64,000 bases of DNA from Glycomyces fuscus (lineage in GTDB: Bacteria > Actinomycetota > Actinomycetes > Streptosporangiales > Streptosporangiaceae): positions 62,001-126,000 of the forward strand of contig NYMS01000029.1 in assembly GCA_002529455.1 (NCBI GenBank), written 5' to 3'. The translations under genes were made by a program, and so were the position numbers. This document shows positions 43,567 through 51,555 of this stretch, in pieces (position 1 is the first letter of the stretch; each line of letters starts with the position of its first letter). Below the pieces are notes generated by a model. The model had not been told where the DNA came from. It was given only the letters and a program-made list of their open reading frames with translations, and searched no databases.

Positions 43567-44280
43567 ATGGCGGACATGGACCAGCGCACGCGCAGGAGAC
43601 AGCGCAACAGGGCCGCCATCCAGGAGGCCGCCCTGCGCCTCTTCGAGCGGCAGGGCTACGAGGCGACCACGGTCGCCCAGATCGCCCGTGAGGCGGGCGT
43701 CTCGCACATGACGTTCTTCCGCTGCTTCCCCTCCAAGGAGGACGTGGTCCTGCGGGACGAGTACGACCCGATGCTGGAGGAGCTGGTCCGCGAGCAGCCC
43801 GACACGCTCCCGCCCGTCGAGCGGATCCACCGGGCCACCCTGGCCGGGCTCGACCGGGTCTACGAGCAGGGAAGGGAGGCGCTGTTCGCCCGGGCCCGCC
43901 TCCTGCTGTCCATCCCCGCCCTGCGCTCGCGCATCGGCGAGAACCTGGCCTCGGCGAGCACCGCCTTCGAACGCGGTCTGGCCCCGTCCAGAACCGAGCC
44001 CGGTCCGGTCACGCCCGGCACCGGGGCCGACCCGGCTCCGCCCGGGAGCGAGGCTCCCGACCCGGCCCGGCCTGGAACCGAGGCCCCTGTCCCCGACCTG
44101 CCTCCGCCCGGGACCAAGCCCGACCTGGAGACCAGGGCCGTCGCCGCCGCCTGCTCGGCGGCGCTGTCGGAGGCCGTCGTCGCCTGGGTCGACTCGGGAG
44201 GCGAGAGCGAGCTGCCCGCACTCGTCGACCGGGCCTTCCTCGCCCTGCGCGCCACCCCGTCCACCCACCACAGATCCTGA
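43567..44280 (+). CDS. TetR-family repressor with a proline-rich insert
   Basis: A 237-residue TetR regulator. The HTH domain is standard: IQEAALRLFERQGYEATTVA and REAGVSHMTFFRCFPSKEDV. A helical effector domain follows. Between about residues 138 and 178 there is an unusual Pro/Gly/Glu/Thr low-complexity insert built from short units like PGTGADPAPPGSEAPDPARP, absent from normal TetR proteins, before the final two helices resume (RAVAAACSAALSEAVVAWVD). The gene is the first of a three-gene operon with an ABC ATPase and permease, and a nested dyad covers its promoter, so it should repress this exporter and itself. Confidence 0.88.
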   Translation: MADMDQRTRRRQRNRAAIQEAALRLFERQGYEATTVAQIAREAGVSHMTFFRCFPSKEDVVLRDEYDPMLEELVREQPDTLPPVERIHRATLAGLDRVYEQGREALFARARLLLSIPALRSRIGENLASASTAFERGLAPSRTEPGPVTPGTGADPAPPGSEAPDPARPGTEAPVPDLPPPGTKPDLETRAVAAACSAALSEAVVAWVDSGGESELPALVDRAFLALRATPSTHHRS

Positions 44281-44288
44281 GGACCCCC

Positions 44289-45143
44289 ATGGCCGACCAG
44301 GTCATCACCGTCGAGGACCTCCGGGTCCGCTACCCGAACGCCGACCGGCCCGCGGTCGCGGGAATGAGCTTCTCCGTGGCCCGCGGCGAGGTCTTCGGGT
44401 TCCTCGGCCCCAGCGGCGCCGGAAAGTCCACGACCCAGAAGGTGCTCACCCGGCTGCTGCGCCGCTACGAGGGCGAGGTGCGCGTCCTCGGGCAGCCGCT
44501 GCGCGGCCGGGGCGCGGACTACTTCGAGCGCGTGGGCGTGGGCTTCGAGCTCCCGGCGGGGTTCGGCAGGCTCACCGCCCGCGAGAACCTCGCCGCCTTC
44601 GCGTCCCTGTACCGCGGACCCGTCGAGGACCCCGGCGAACTCCTGGCCAGGGTGGACCTGGCCGACGCGGCCGACCGCAGGGTCGACGACCTGTCCAAGG
44701 GCATGCGCATGCGGCTCAACCTGGCCCGGGCACTGGTCAACAGCCCCGAACTCCTCTTCCTGGACGAGCCCACCTCGGGCCAGGACCCGGTGCGCTCCGC
44801 CCTGCTGCGGGAGGTGATCCGCGAGGCGGCCGACCGGGGGTGCACGGTCTTCCTCACCACGCACGACATGGCCACCGCCGACCTGCTGTGCGACCGGGTC
44901 GCCTTCGTGGCCGGGGGCCGCATCGCCGCCGTGGACACCCCGCGCGGCTTCAAGCTCCGGTACGGCCGCCCCGGGATCGTGGCCCAGGTGCGCGGACAGG
45001 CCCCCCGGGAGATGCCCGTGGAGGCGCTGGCCGAGGACGCCGAACTCCTGGCGCTGCTGAGGGAGGGCGCGGTGGAGACGCTGCACACCCGCGAGGCCTC
45101 GCTGGACGAGGTCTTCGCGGCGGTCACCCGGGAGAAGCTGTGA
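44289..45143 (+). CDS. ABC-2 exporter ATP-binding protein
   Basis: A 284-residue ABC ATPase of the multidrug/antibiotic exporter type. Walker A is FGFLGPSGAGKSTTQKVLTR, Walker B is ELLFLDEPTSGQDPVRS, the switch His is in FLTTHDMATADLLCD. The signature is degenerate, LSKGMRMRLNLA in place of LSGGQ, a known variant in this subgroup. It begins eight bases after the TetR stop and overlaps the permease start (GTGA). With the permease it should form a TetR-inducible efflux pump for a toxic or antibiotic compound. Confidence 0.92.
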   Translation: MADQVITVEDLRVRYPNADRPAVAGMSFSVARGEVFGFLGPSGAGKSTTQKVLTRLLRRYEGEVRVLGQPLRGRGADYFERVGVGFELPAGFGRLTARENLAAFASLYRGPVEDPGELLARVDLADAADRRVDDLSKGMRMRLNLARALVNSPELLFLDEPTSGQDPVRSALLREVIREAADRGCTVFLTTHDMATADLLCDRVAFVAGGRIAAVDTPRGFKLRYGRPGIVAQVRGQAPREMPVEALAEDAELLALLREGAVETLHTREASLDEVFAAVTREKL

Positions 45144-46666
45144 ACCGCCTGCTCGCGGCCGCCGCGCTGGAGTCGCGGGTCGGTCTGCGCTACGGCATCG
45201 TGCCCGTGGCCGCCGCCCTCGGGGCCGTGTGGACCCTGGTCCTGCTCGCGCTCCCCGCCGAGGCGGCGGGGCCGGTGGCGTCCTACCTGCTCTTCCTCGA
45301 CACGGCGGGGTTCGGAGCGCTCTTCGCCGCGGCCCTGCTGCTCTTCGAGCGCACCGAGGGAACGCGCTCGGCGCTGGCGGCGACCCCGCTGCGCGCGGGG
45401 GAGGGGGTGGCGGCCCGGCTCGCGGTGCTCACCGCGCTGACGCTGCTCATCGCCGTGCCGATGGTCGCGGCGGCGGTGCGGGGACGGTTCGGGGACCTCG
45501 TCCAGGCCCTGCCGCCGACCCTGGGCGGGGTGGCGCTCACCTCCCTGCTCCTGCTCGCCCCGTGCCTCACGGCGGGTGCGCGCGCCCGGGACCTGTCGGG
45601 CTTCCTCCTGACGGCCCCGCTCACCGTCGCGCCGCTGGTCCTGGTCCCCCTCGTGCACGTCAGCGGGATCCTGGAGCACCCGCTCATGTACGCGGTCCCG
45701 ACCACCGTCGGCGCCGACCTCATCCGCCTGGGGACCGTGCCCGGGTCCCTCGACGCGTCCCCCGCGGCCCTGGCCGCGGGCGTGGTCTACGCGCTGGTGT
45801 GGGCGGTGGCCGGGGCCGTCGCCGCCTCCCGCGCGGTCGGGCGCGGAGCGGTCCCCGCGCACCGCCGGCGCGCGGCCGGAGGGGAGGCGCCCGGGGCCGC
45901 CCGTCCGGTCACCGGACGCGGCGGTCTCCCGGCGATCGCGCGCTTCGCCCGCGTCGACCTCTTCGGCACGGGGCGAGACCCCCTGCTGCTGCTCATGCTC
46001 TGCGCCCCGGCGCTGCTGGCACTGGTCATCCGCTCCGTCTTCCCCGTGGCGTCGGAGTTCGCCCTCGACTCCTACGGCCTCGACCTCGGAGCCCACGCCC
46101 CGGCTGTCCTGGCGGCGCTGGTCCTGCTGCACGTGCCCATGATGTTCGGAGTGGTCGGCGGCCTGCGCGCCGTCGAGGACGCCGACGAGAACGTCCTGCT
46201 CGTGCTGCGCGCCTCACCCGTGTCCGTGCCCGCCTACCTCGGCTACCGGACGGCCCTGGTCACCGTCCTGTCCCTGGCCGGGCTCGCCGCGGCCCTCCCC
46301 CTGAGCGGGCTGATGACCTCCGGGTGGTCCGTGCGGGTCGTGGTCGCCCTCGTGCTCGCGGCCCTGCAGGCACCGCTGCTGACGGCGGCGATGACGGCGC
46401 TGTCGGCCAACAAGGTGGAGGCCCTGGTCGTGGTCAAGGGCATCGGCGCGTTCATGGTCCTCACCCCCGTGGCGGCCTGGGCCCTGCCCGCGCCCTGGAA
46501 CCTCCTGCTGCTGCCGCTCCCGCCGTCCTGGGCGGCCCTGGCCCTGCCCGGTTACGACGCCGGACCGCTGGGGCCGTGGCCGTGCCTGGCGGGAGGGGTC
46601 CTGGTCGCGGCGGCGGCGCTGGCGCTCCTGCTGCGGCGCACCGTGCGGCGGATCGACGGAGCGTAG
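45140..46666 (+). CDS. ABC-2 exporter permease, fused two-half form
   Basis: A 508-residue membrane protein with about 12 hydrophobic segments in two halves: 1-225 and 275-505, joined by an Arg/Ala/Gly-rich cytoplasmic linker (about 230-265). Each half resembles a six-helix ABC-2/fluoroquinolone-exporter permease, so one polypeptide replaces the usual homodimer. The GTG start at 45140 overlaps the ATPase stop. No signal peptide. Regulated with the TetR gene upstream. The exported compound cannot be deduced. Confidence 0.85.
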   Translation: MNRLLAAAALESRVGLRYGIVPVAAALGAVWTLVLLALPAEAAGPVASYLLFLDTAGFGALFAAALLLFERTEGTRSALAATPLRAGEGVAARLAVLTALTLLIAVPMVAAAVRGRFGDLVQALPPTLGGVALTSLLLLAPCLTAGARARDLSGFLLTAPLTVAPLVLVPLVHVSGILEHPLMYAVPTTVGADLIRLGTVPGSLDASPAALAAGVVYALVWAVAGAVAASRAVGRGAVPAHRRRAAGGEAPGAARPVTGRGGLPAIARFARVDLFGTGRDPLLLLMLCAPALLALVIRSVFPVASEFALDSYGLDLGAHAPAVLAALVLLHVPMMFGVVGGLRAVEDADENVLLVLRASPVSVPAYLGYRTALVTVLSLAGLAAALPLSGLMTSGWSVRVVVALVLAALQAPLLTAAMTALSANKVEALVVVKGIGAFMVLTPVAAWALPAPWNLLLLPLPPSWAALALPGYDAGPLGPWPCLAGGVLVAAAALALLLRRTVRRIDGA

Positions 46667-46677
46667 GCCGACACGCG

Positions 46678-46695
46678 GCGGGGAGGCGGCCCCGC
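46678..46695. terminator. Short bidirectional hairpin between convergent exporter genes
   Basis: GCGGGG-AGGCGG-CCCCGC, a perfect 6-6-6 stem 11 bp after the permease stop and touching the 3' end of the opposing gene. Confidence 0.4.
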
Positions 46696-47385
46696 TCAGG
46701 CGGGCAGGTCGCGGCGGCGCAGCGCCCACAGCCCGAGGGCGGTGAGCGCCGCGGCCAAGGCCGCCAGCAGCGGATAGGCGGCCGAGGTCTCCCGGTAGTA
46801 CGGATTGACGTGGGCGAAGGGCGAGACCAGCACAAACACCACCTCCGGCACCAGGCTCGCCTTCACGGCGATCTCGGTCAGGATCCCGAGGGAGAGGAAC
46901 CCCCAGCCCACCGCCGCGCACGCGCGCGGCACCGCCCCGTAGGCCAGGAGGGTGACGGCGACGACCACCCACACGGCCGGGGCCAGGGACAGCGTCAGCG
47001 CCGTGAAGCGCCCGACGTCGGCCCACACCCGCTCCCCGCCCAGACCCGCTCCCAGACCCGCTCCCAGACCCACGGACACGCCCAGGGCGGCCAGCAGGAC
47101 CACGGGCGCGGCGAAGGCCGCCGCGGCGTGTGCCAGCGCCCAGGCCGTCCGGCCGGTCGGCCCCGCGAGCAGCAGCCCGCCCGTTCCGGTGTCCTCCTCG
47201 GCGCGCACGCGCAGGGCCGTGAGCACGGCATGGGCCGCGACGGGGAACCCGGAGGCGAAGACGACGTAGACGAAGAAGGTGTCGGCGGGCGCCACGTCCA
47301 GTTCGGCGGACATCGCGCGCACCCACGGCATGTCGGCGTACCCGGCCATGGCGTCCGCGCCGGTGCGTCCCATCGCCAGCCCCAT
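46696..47385 (-). pseudogene. C-terminal half of an ABC exporter permease (polyketide-exporter type)
   Basis: A 229-residue membrane protein with about five hydrophobic segments. It matches only the second half of the ~530-residue actinobacterial ABC permeases called exporters of polyketide antibiotics: FFVYVVFASGFPVAAHAVLT, then ALRVRAEEDTGTGGLLLAGP (the conserved LR-x-EE-x-x-G motif before the last six helices). The N-terminal half is missing and no ATPase gene adjoins. The frame remains open upstream, but a 7-2-7 palindrome five bases before the ATG at 47385 suggests that transcription starts there. It may be a 5'-deleted remnant or a free-standing half-size permease. Confidence 0.65.
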
Positions 47386-47389
47386 GACA

Positions 47390-47405
47390 CTACACGTCCG
47401 TGTAG
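47390..47405 (-). promoter_or_regulatory. TetR-type palindrome before the half-permease
   Basis: CTACACG-TC-CGTGTAG is a perfect 16-bp dyad ending five bases before the ATG at 47385, placed as an operator for the minus-strand gene. No dedicated repressor gene is adjacent. Confidence 0.5.
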
Positions 47406-47621
47406 CCCTTTTTGCCGGGGGTCGACCCACCGACGTGAAAGCGGATGACCCCCGTGCTCGGAGGGACTGCGGTGCTTGCCGGGCGGACCGCCCGCCCACG
47501 GGACGGCGGGTTCGGGCCCGGGTGCGCGCAAGCCCTGTCGGTGCCCGCACTCCGGGCCCGGTCCGCGGCGGTCACCGGACGGCCGTCCGGGGGCGGACCC
47601 CGTGCCCCTCCGCCGGGTTGC

Positions 47622-48380
47622 TCAGACCGGGTCGTCGAAGCGGGGCGTGCGGGCGAACAGGTCGGTCACCTCACCCGACACCTCGAAGGGCGCCGTGCCG
47701 CGGCGGAAGACGATCGCCGGGCCCGGCGCGCCCGGCTGCACCGCCGTGCCGCCGACGGTCGCGCGGACCACGTCCGAACCCGCGCCCCTCACCCGCAGGT
47801 GCGTCCCCTCCCGCAGGCCGAGGACGTCCACGTCGTTGGCCTCCAGGAACTCCGCCAGCCGGGTCTCGCGGGTCTCCCCCTGGTGCGTCGACCGGGGGTC
47901 GGCGTCCAGGTAGTGCGGGTTGACCTGGAACGGGACGAGCCCCAGCGCGGTGAAGGAGGCGGGCTCCACGATGGGCATGTCGTTGGTGGTGCGCAGCGTG
48001 GGCGCGGTGATGTTGGTGCCCGCGCTCGTCCCCATGTAGGGCAGCCCGGCCAGGACGCGGTCGCGCAGGTCGTCCAAGAGCCCGGTGCGCTGGAGGACGG
48101 CCACGAGGCGGAAGGTGTTGCCCCCGCCCACGAAGACGGCCTGCGCCTCGTCCAGGACCCGCGCGGCCCCGGCGTCCGCCGCGACCCCCGTCACGCGGAT
48201 CCCGCGCGCCGCGAAGGCCTCGGCCACCCGCGCGGTGTAGGCGCCGTGGTCGCCTCCCGCGAACGGCACGAAGGCGACCGTGTCCCGGCCGTCGAGGAAG
48301 TCCTCCACCTGCTCCCACGCGTGGTCGAGGTAGCCCCGGCCGTGGTTGGTCGAGTTGGAGAAGAGCAGCAGTTCGGGCAT
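47622..48380 (-). CDS. pepE: Peptidase S51 (PepE, dipeptidase E-like)
   Basis: A 252-residue cytoplasmic serine dipeptidase of the PepE/class I glutamine amidotransferase-like fold. The N-terminus PELLLFSNSTNHGRGYLDHA and GRDTVAFVPFAGGDHGAYT are typical of PepE; the nucleophile serine is in YMGTSAGTNITAPTLRTTND, and VPFQVNPHYLDADP supplies the downstream His region. PepE hydrolyses N-terminal aspartyl dipeptides. ATG at 48380 with AAGGGGG four bases upstream. It is monocistronic. The Glu and His assignments are by family pattern, not proven here. Confidence 0.9.
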   Translation of the reverse strand: MPELLLFSNSTNHGRGYLDHAWEQVEDFLDGRDTVAFVPFAGGDHGAYTARVAEAFAARGIRVTGVAADAGAARVLDEAQAVFVGGGNTFRLVAVLQRTGLLDDLRDRVLAGLPYMGTSAGTNITAPTLRTTNDMPIVEPASFTALGLVPFQVNPHYLDADPRSTHQGETRETRLAEFLEANDVDVLGLREGTHLRVRGAGSDVVRATVGGTAVQPGAPGPAIVFRRGTAPFEVSGEVTDLFARTPRFDDPV

Positions 48381-48614
48381 GGGTCCCCCTTCAGGGAGTG
48401 TTCGGGCGCGGCGGGGGCGTCCTTCCCGCCCCCGCCCGGCATGAGCGGCTGCGAACCGGCCGCCGACGCCGAGCGGCGCGAGCTCGCCGGGGCCAGGCGG
48501 CGGCACTGTGGCCGCCCGGCCCTCCTGGAGAGGAGGGTGCCCCCGCCGCCGGAGAGGAAAAGCGGTGCGGTCGAGGAGCTCTGGAGGAGAGTGTCCGCCA
48601 GGAGGTGCGGAGTG

Positions 48615-48730
48615 CGGTCTGGCCGGAGACGTTGTTGGTGTGGCGCTAGGGGTCTGACTTGCGATGATCTTGTACTTATAGCGAGGTTGGACGCTCCAAC
48701 CTCGCTATAAGTACAAGATCACGGCGAGGA
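48615..48730. repeat. Dispersed palindromic element, copy 2
   Basis: The core at 48665-48721 is a perfect 27-3-27 inverted repeat with the same arms as copy 1 (starting TGATCTTGTACTTATAGCGA); the base outside the arm differs (A for G). The centre is TTGGA-CGC-TCCAA, the reverse complement of copy 1's centre, although the left flank (from GCGG/GGCCGGAG at 48615-48629) and right flank CACGGCGA keep the same orientation. This copy lies between divergent genes, so it is not simply a terminator. The remaining 48381-48901 gap holds no recognisable gene. Confidence 0.85.
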
Positions 48731-48901
48731 GGGCCACGGCCGCTGGGCGCGGGTGCGGCTCTGGCCGGGGTGCCGCCTCGCAGCGGTGGAGAGCCGGGGG
48801 CACCGTCGGGGCGGCGAGCCCTTTCGCCCTGCCTCTTCAGCGACGCGGAGGAGGACGGCCCGGACCGTGTTCGCGGTCGGGTGCGCTCAGGAAGGGATCC
48901 C

Positions 48902-49501
48902 GTGGACCACGTGATCGAATGCCCCCTCGTCGATGACGCCCAGGAGATCGCGCGGGTGCTGCTGGCCGCCTGGCTCCAGACCTACCCCGACGAGGAGGCG
49001 GGGATCGACGAAGCATGGATCCGCGAACACCGTGGTTCCGTCACCACGCCTGAGGAAACCGCTCAATGGCAGGAGTTCATCGTCCGTGCCGGGCGTCAGC
49101 CCGATGAGCTCTTCTGCCGTGTCGTGCGGTGCCGAGGCGGGATCGTCGGCTTCCTGTGCGGGCGCCGGGAGGGGGAGGTGGCCAACCTCGGACCGATGTA
49201 CCTCCTGCGCGAGGCTCAGGGAGGCGGCCTCGGCGGCCGGCTGATGAACGTGTTCCTCGACCGGGTCGGAGAGTCGCCCGCGCGCCTGTGGGTGACGACC
49301 TACAACGAGGGGGCCATCCGCTTCTACCAGCGCTACGGTTTCGAGGCCACCGGCGAGCGGGACCTCTGGCGGGGCAGGCTCCCGAACATGCGCATGGCTC
49401 GCGCCCCCATTACCGGACCACGCCACCTGAACCCGCCACACCCCCATCGATCGGCCACCGGCAGCACGAGGTCCTCGCCGACCACGACGCGGATGCAGTA
49501 A
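48902..49501 (+). CDS. GNAT-family N-acetyltransferase
   Basis: A 199-residue GNAT enzyme. The acetyl-CoA pyrophosphate loop is LREAQGGGLGGRLMNVFLDR (R/Q-x-x-G-x-G/A motif) preceded by the beta-4 strand VANLGPMYL. The C-terminal GNAT motif is NEGAIRFYQRYGFEATGERD. The GTG at 48902 follows AGGAAGG. After residue 170 there is an atypical Pro/His/Ser/Thr-rich tail (PITGPRHLNPPHPHRSATGS), perhaps a read-through extension of the gene. Substrate unknown. The gene stands alone. Confidence 0.88.
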   Translation: MDHVIECPLVDDAQEIARVLLAAWLQTYPDEEAGIDEAWIREHRGSVTTPEETAQWQEFIVRAGRQPDELFCRVVRCRGGIVGFLCGRREGEVANLGPMYLLREAQGGGLGGRLMNVFLDRVGESPARLWVTTYNEGAIRFYQRYGFEATGERDLWRGRLPNMRMARAPITGPRHLNPPHPHRSATGSTRSSPTTTRMQ

Positions 49502-49553
49502 CCGCTCTGTGCCGCGGTCCCGCCCCGGGCCCTCCTGCTGGTTCGGGAGGGCG

Positions 49554-49586
49554 GCCGTGCCGGTGTCGGGACGACGCCGGCACGGC
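49554..49586 (+). terminator. Terminator downstream of the GNAT gene
   Basis: GCCGTGCCGG (49554-49563) pairs with CCGGCACGGC (49577-49586), loop 13 bases. The rest of the 49502-49807 gap shows nothing further. Confidence 0.55.
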
Positions 49587-49807
49587 ACCCGGTTCGGGCC
49601 AGATGACCCGGAGGGACCCCGCAGAGCTCTCCTCGGGCTCACCACGGCCTGTTCCGGTGAGCATGCGGCACGTGCCTGACCGGCTGCACACCCTGGTGGT
49701 CCTGCTTCCGCCCCGAAGGAGGCAGGATCGCACCGCACTGGCATACCGACGGGGCGGACCGTGTCGACCGCCCCCCGAGGCACCCGGCCCACGGGCCCCG
49801 CGGGGGT

Positions 49808-50272
49808 TCAGCCCACGGCCCGTCTGACGAGGGCGGCGATCGTCTCCTCGGCCCTGTCGGTCAGTTCGGTCACGGCGTACGAGGTGGGCCACAGGCCGCC
49901 GGCGTCGTCGAGGTTCGCCTCGGTGGTGAACCCGAAGGAGGAGTAGCGCTCCTTGTCCGCCTTCCCGCTACGGAAGAAGCAGACCACCTTCCCCTTCCTG
50001 GCGTAGGCCGGCTGCCCGTACCACAGCTTCGGCGCCAGCTCCGGTGCGGCGCCGGTGACGACAGCGTGGACGCGTTCGGCCACCGCCCGGTCGGGGTCCT
50101 CCATCCCGGCGATCTTCGACAGCACGTCGAGTTCGTCGGCGGCGGCCCTGCCGCCGCGGCCGCGGCCCGACTCCCTCCTCAGCTCCGCCGCGCGTTCCCT
50201 CACGGCGGCGCGCTCCTGCTCGGAGAAGCCCTCCGGCCTCCCGTCGCCCTTGCCTGCGGCGTTCGCGCTCAT
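49808..50272 (-). CDS. DUF1801/YdhG-like protein (iron-chaperone fold)
   Basis: A 154-residue soluble protein. After a charged N-terminal region (EQERAAVRERAAELRRESGR) the C-terminal ~95 residues form a YdhG/DUF1801 domain: VHAVVTGAAPELAPKLWYGQ, PAYARKGKVVCFFRSGK, SSFGFTTEANLDDAGGLWPT and the final helix ETIAALVRRAVG. Proteins of this fold resemble frataxin-like iron-binding or uncharacterised stress proteins; no reaction is assigned. Start at the ATG at 50272, spaced correctly from GAGAGG; the ATG at 50281 sits on that site. Its promoter carries the same 22-bp operator as the VOC gene at 50951, so the two belong to one AraC regulon. Confidence 0.85.
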   Translation of the reverse strand: MSANAAGKGDGRPEGFSEQERAAVRERAAELRRESGRGRGGRAAADELDVLSKIAGMEDPDRAVAERVHAVVTGAAPELAPKLWYGQPAYARKGKVVCFFRSGKADKERYSSFGFTTEANLDDAGGLWPTSYAVTELTDRAEETIAALVRRAVG

Positions 50273-50314
50273 GGCCGTCATCCTCTCGCTCGTGACCGGT
50301 GCGGGACGCCCGCC

Positions 50315-50360
50315 ACGCTAGCCCCGCCCGGACATCCGGCGCTTCTCGATTCCTGACCGG
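50315..50360 (-). promoter_or_regulatory. AraC operator and promoter of the DUF1801 gene
   Basis: Minus-strand GGTCAGGAATC-G-AGAAGCGC (within 50339-50360) lies exactly 18 bp before the -10 box TAGCGT (50315-50320). The same operator, spacing and -10 occur before the VOC gene (50898-50943), with 21 of 22 operator bases identical. There is no -35 match, as expected for an AraC-activated class II promoter. Confidence 0.88.
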
Positions 50361-50495
50361 CCCCACAGGACCCGTGACCTCTGGACGCCGCCCTCCTCGG
50401 TGCCGCGCCTCCCGTGGCCGGAGCCCGCCGGTCCTCCCTCCGGCCGGTGCGCCGCGACCGACGCGCCCGGCGCGCGGCGTGGGATGATGGCACCC

Positions 50496-50930
50496 ATGGC
50501 CGACAGGGACGCACAGGAGCAGCGGTTGCGCGACATCGTCGTCATCCGCCGCGTCCGCGACCGGATCGATCGCGAGTACGCCGAGCCGCTCAACCTCGAG
50601 GCGCTGGCCCGCGGGGCGCACATGTCGGTCGGGCACCTGGGCAGGGAGTTCCGCCGTGTCTACGGTGAGTCGCCGTACTCGTACCTGATGACCCGGCGGA
50701 TCGAGAGGGCGATGACGCTGCTGCGCCGCGGGGACCTCAGCGTCACCGAGGTCTGCTTCGCGGTGGGGTCGTCCTCGCTGGGGACGTTCAGCACGAGGTT
50801 CACCGAGCTGGTCGGCGTGCCGCCGAGCGTCTACCGCCGCGACCACTCGCGAGCGGCCGAGGGCATCCCCCCGTGTCTTGCCAAGCAGGTGACCAGACCG
50901 GTCAGGAATCAAGAAGCGCGCTCCCCGTAG
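50496..50930 (+). CDS. AraC-family HTH regulator (DNA-binding domain only)
   Basis: A 144-residue AraC-type protein consisting almost only of the double HTH domain. The first HTH is RIDREYAEPLNLEALARGAH then MSVGHLGREFRRVYGESPYS; the second is LRRGDLSVTEVCFAVGSSSL then GTFSTRFTELVGVPPSVYRR. Short AraC proteins of this form are often paired with VOC/DUF1801 genes. The ATG at 50496 is used; ATGs at 50484/50487 are possible. Two near-identical operators flank the gene in opposite directions, one inside its own 3' end, so its targets are the adjacent DUF1801 and VOC genes. A separate ligand domain is absent. Confidence 0.9.
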   Translation: MADRDAQEQRLRDIVVIRRVRDRIDREYAEPLNLEALARGAHMSVGHLGREFRRVYGESPYSYLMTRRIERAMTLLRRGDLSVTEVCFAVGSSSLGTFSTRFTELVGVPPSVYRRDHSRAAEGIPPCLAKQVTRPVRNQEARSP

Positions 50931-50943
50931 CCACGCCTAGCGT
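50898..50943 (+). promoter_or_regulatory. AraC operator and promoter of the VOC gene
   Basis: GGTCAGGAATC-A-AGAAGCGC (within 50898-50919) lies exactly 18 bp before TAGCGT (50938-50943). The operator overlaps the last codons of the AraC gene, so the site doubles as coding sequence. Confidence 0.88.
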
Positions 50944-50950
50944 GAGGGGC

Positions 50951-51361
50951 ATGAACATCACCATCCACCACGCCTTCCTCCCGCACACCGACGCCGAGGC
51001 CGCCCTGGCCTTCTACCGCGACATCCTCGGGTTCGAGGTCCGCAAGGACGTCGGCTACGAGGACATGCGCTGGATCACCGTCGGACCGGCCGGACAGCCC
51101 CAGACCTCCATCGTGCTGCACCCGCCGGCCGCCGACCCCGGCGTCACCGAGGACGAGCGCCGCACCGTCCTGGAGCTGATGGCCAAGGGCACCTACACCG
51201 CGATCACCCTGGCCACCGACGACCTCGACGGCCTCTTCCAGCGTCTGGAGGCCGCCGGCGCGGACGTGGTCCAGGAACCCATCGACCAGGACTACGGGGT
51301 CCGCGACTGCGCCTTCCGCGACCCGGCCGGCAACCTCGTCCGCGTCAACCAGCTCACCTGA
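50951..51361 (+). CDS. VOC-family (glyoxalase/bleomycin-resistance-like) protein
   Basis: A 136-residue single VOC protein. It starts MNITIHHAFLPHTDAEAALA, continues FYRDILGFEVRKDVGYEDMR, has TYTAITLATDDLDGLFQRLE mid-protein and ends DYGVRDCAFRDPAGNLVRVN. His, Asp and Glu/Asn positions fit a metal-binding or ligand-binding VOC dimer. Function could be lactoylglutathione-like isomerisation, fosfomycin/bleomycin-type resistance, or binding only. It belongs with the DUF1801 and AraC genes through shared operators. The ATG is eight bases after the -10, so the leader is very short or absent. A strong 20-bp-stem hairpin follows. Confidence 0.9.
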   Translation: MNITIHHAFLPHTDAEAALAFYRDILGFEVRKDVGYEDMRWITVGPAGQPQTSIVLHPPAADPGVTEDERRTVLELMAKGTYTAITLATDDLDGLFQRLEAAGADVVQEPIDQDYGVRDCAFRDPAGNLVRVNQLT

Positions 51362-51375
51362 GCGGGAACCCCTGA

Positions 51376-51421
51376 CCGGGGCCGTCCCGGGCCGGTGCCC
51401 ACCGGCCCGGGACGGCCCCGG
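51376..51421 (+). terminator. Terminator of the VOC gene, about 20-bp perfect stem
   Basis: Twenty bases at 51376-51395 pair perfectly with 51402-51421; two further pairs close the loop. It is the strongest hairpin of the window and has no U-tract. Confidence 0.85.
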
Positions 51422-51457
51422 CGGCGGCCGACACGCGGGCCCGCACCGCCGCCGAGG

Positions 51458-51553
51458 TCAGTTCGGCCGCGCGCGGGCCCGCCTCACCTCGCGGTCGACG
51501 GCCCAGATGTCGGCGACCGGACCGAGGTGGCCCAGCTTGTCGGGATTGGCCAC
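51458..51553 (-). pseudogene. 3' remnant of an ECF sigma factor (SnoaL-tail type)
   Basis: The minus-strand reading VANPDKLGHLGPVADIWAVD followed by REVRRARARPN and a stop is the typical C-terminal tail of SigJ-like ECF sigma factors with a SnoaL domain (NPDKLxHL). The reading frame is open at its 5' end only into IS-derived sequence, so the rest of the gene has been removed. About 32 codons remain. Confidence 0.6.
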
Positions 51554-51555
51554 CC

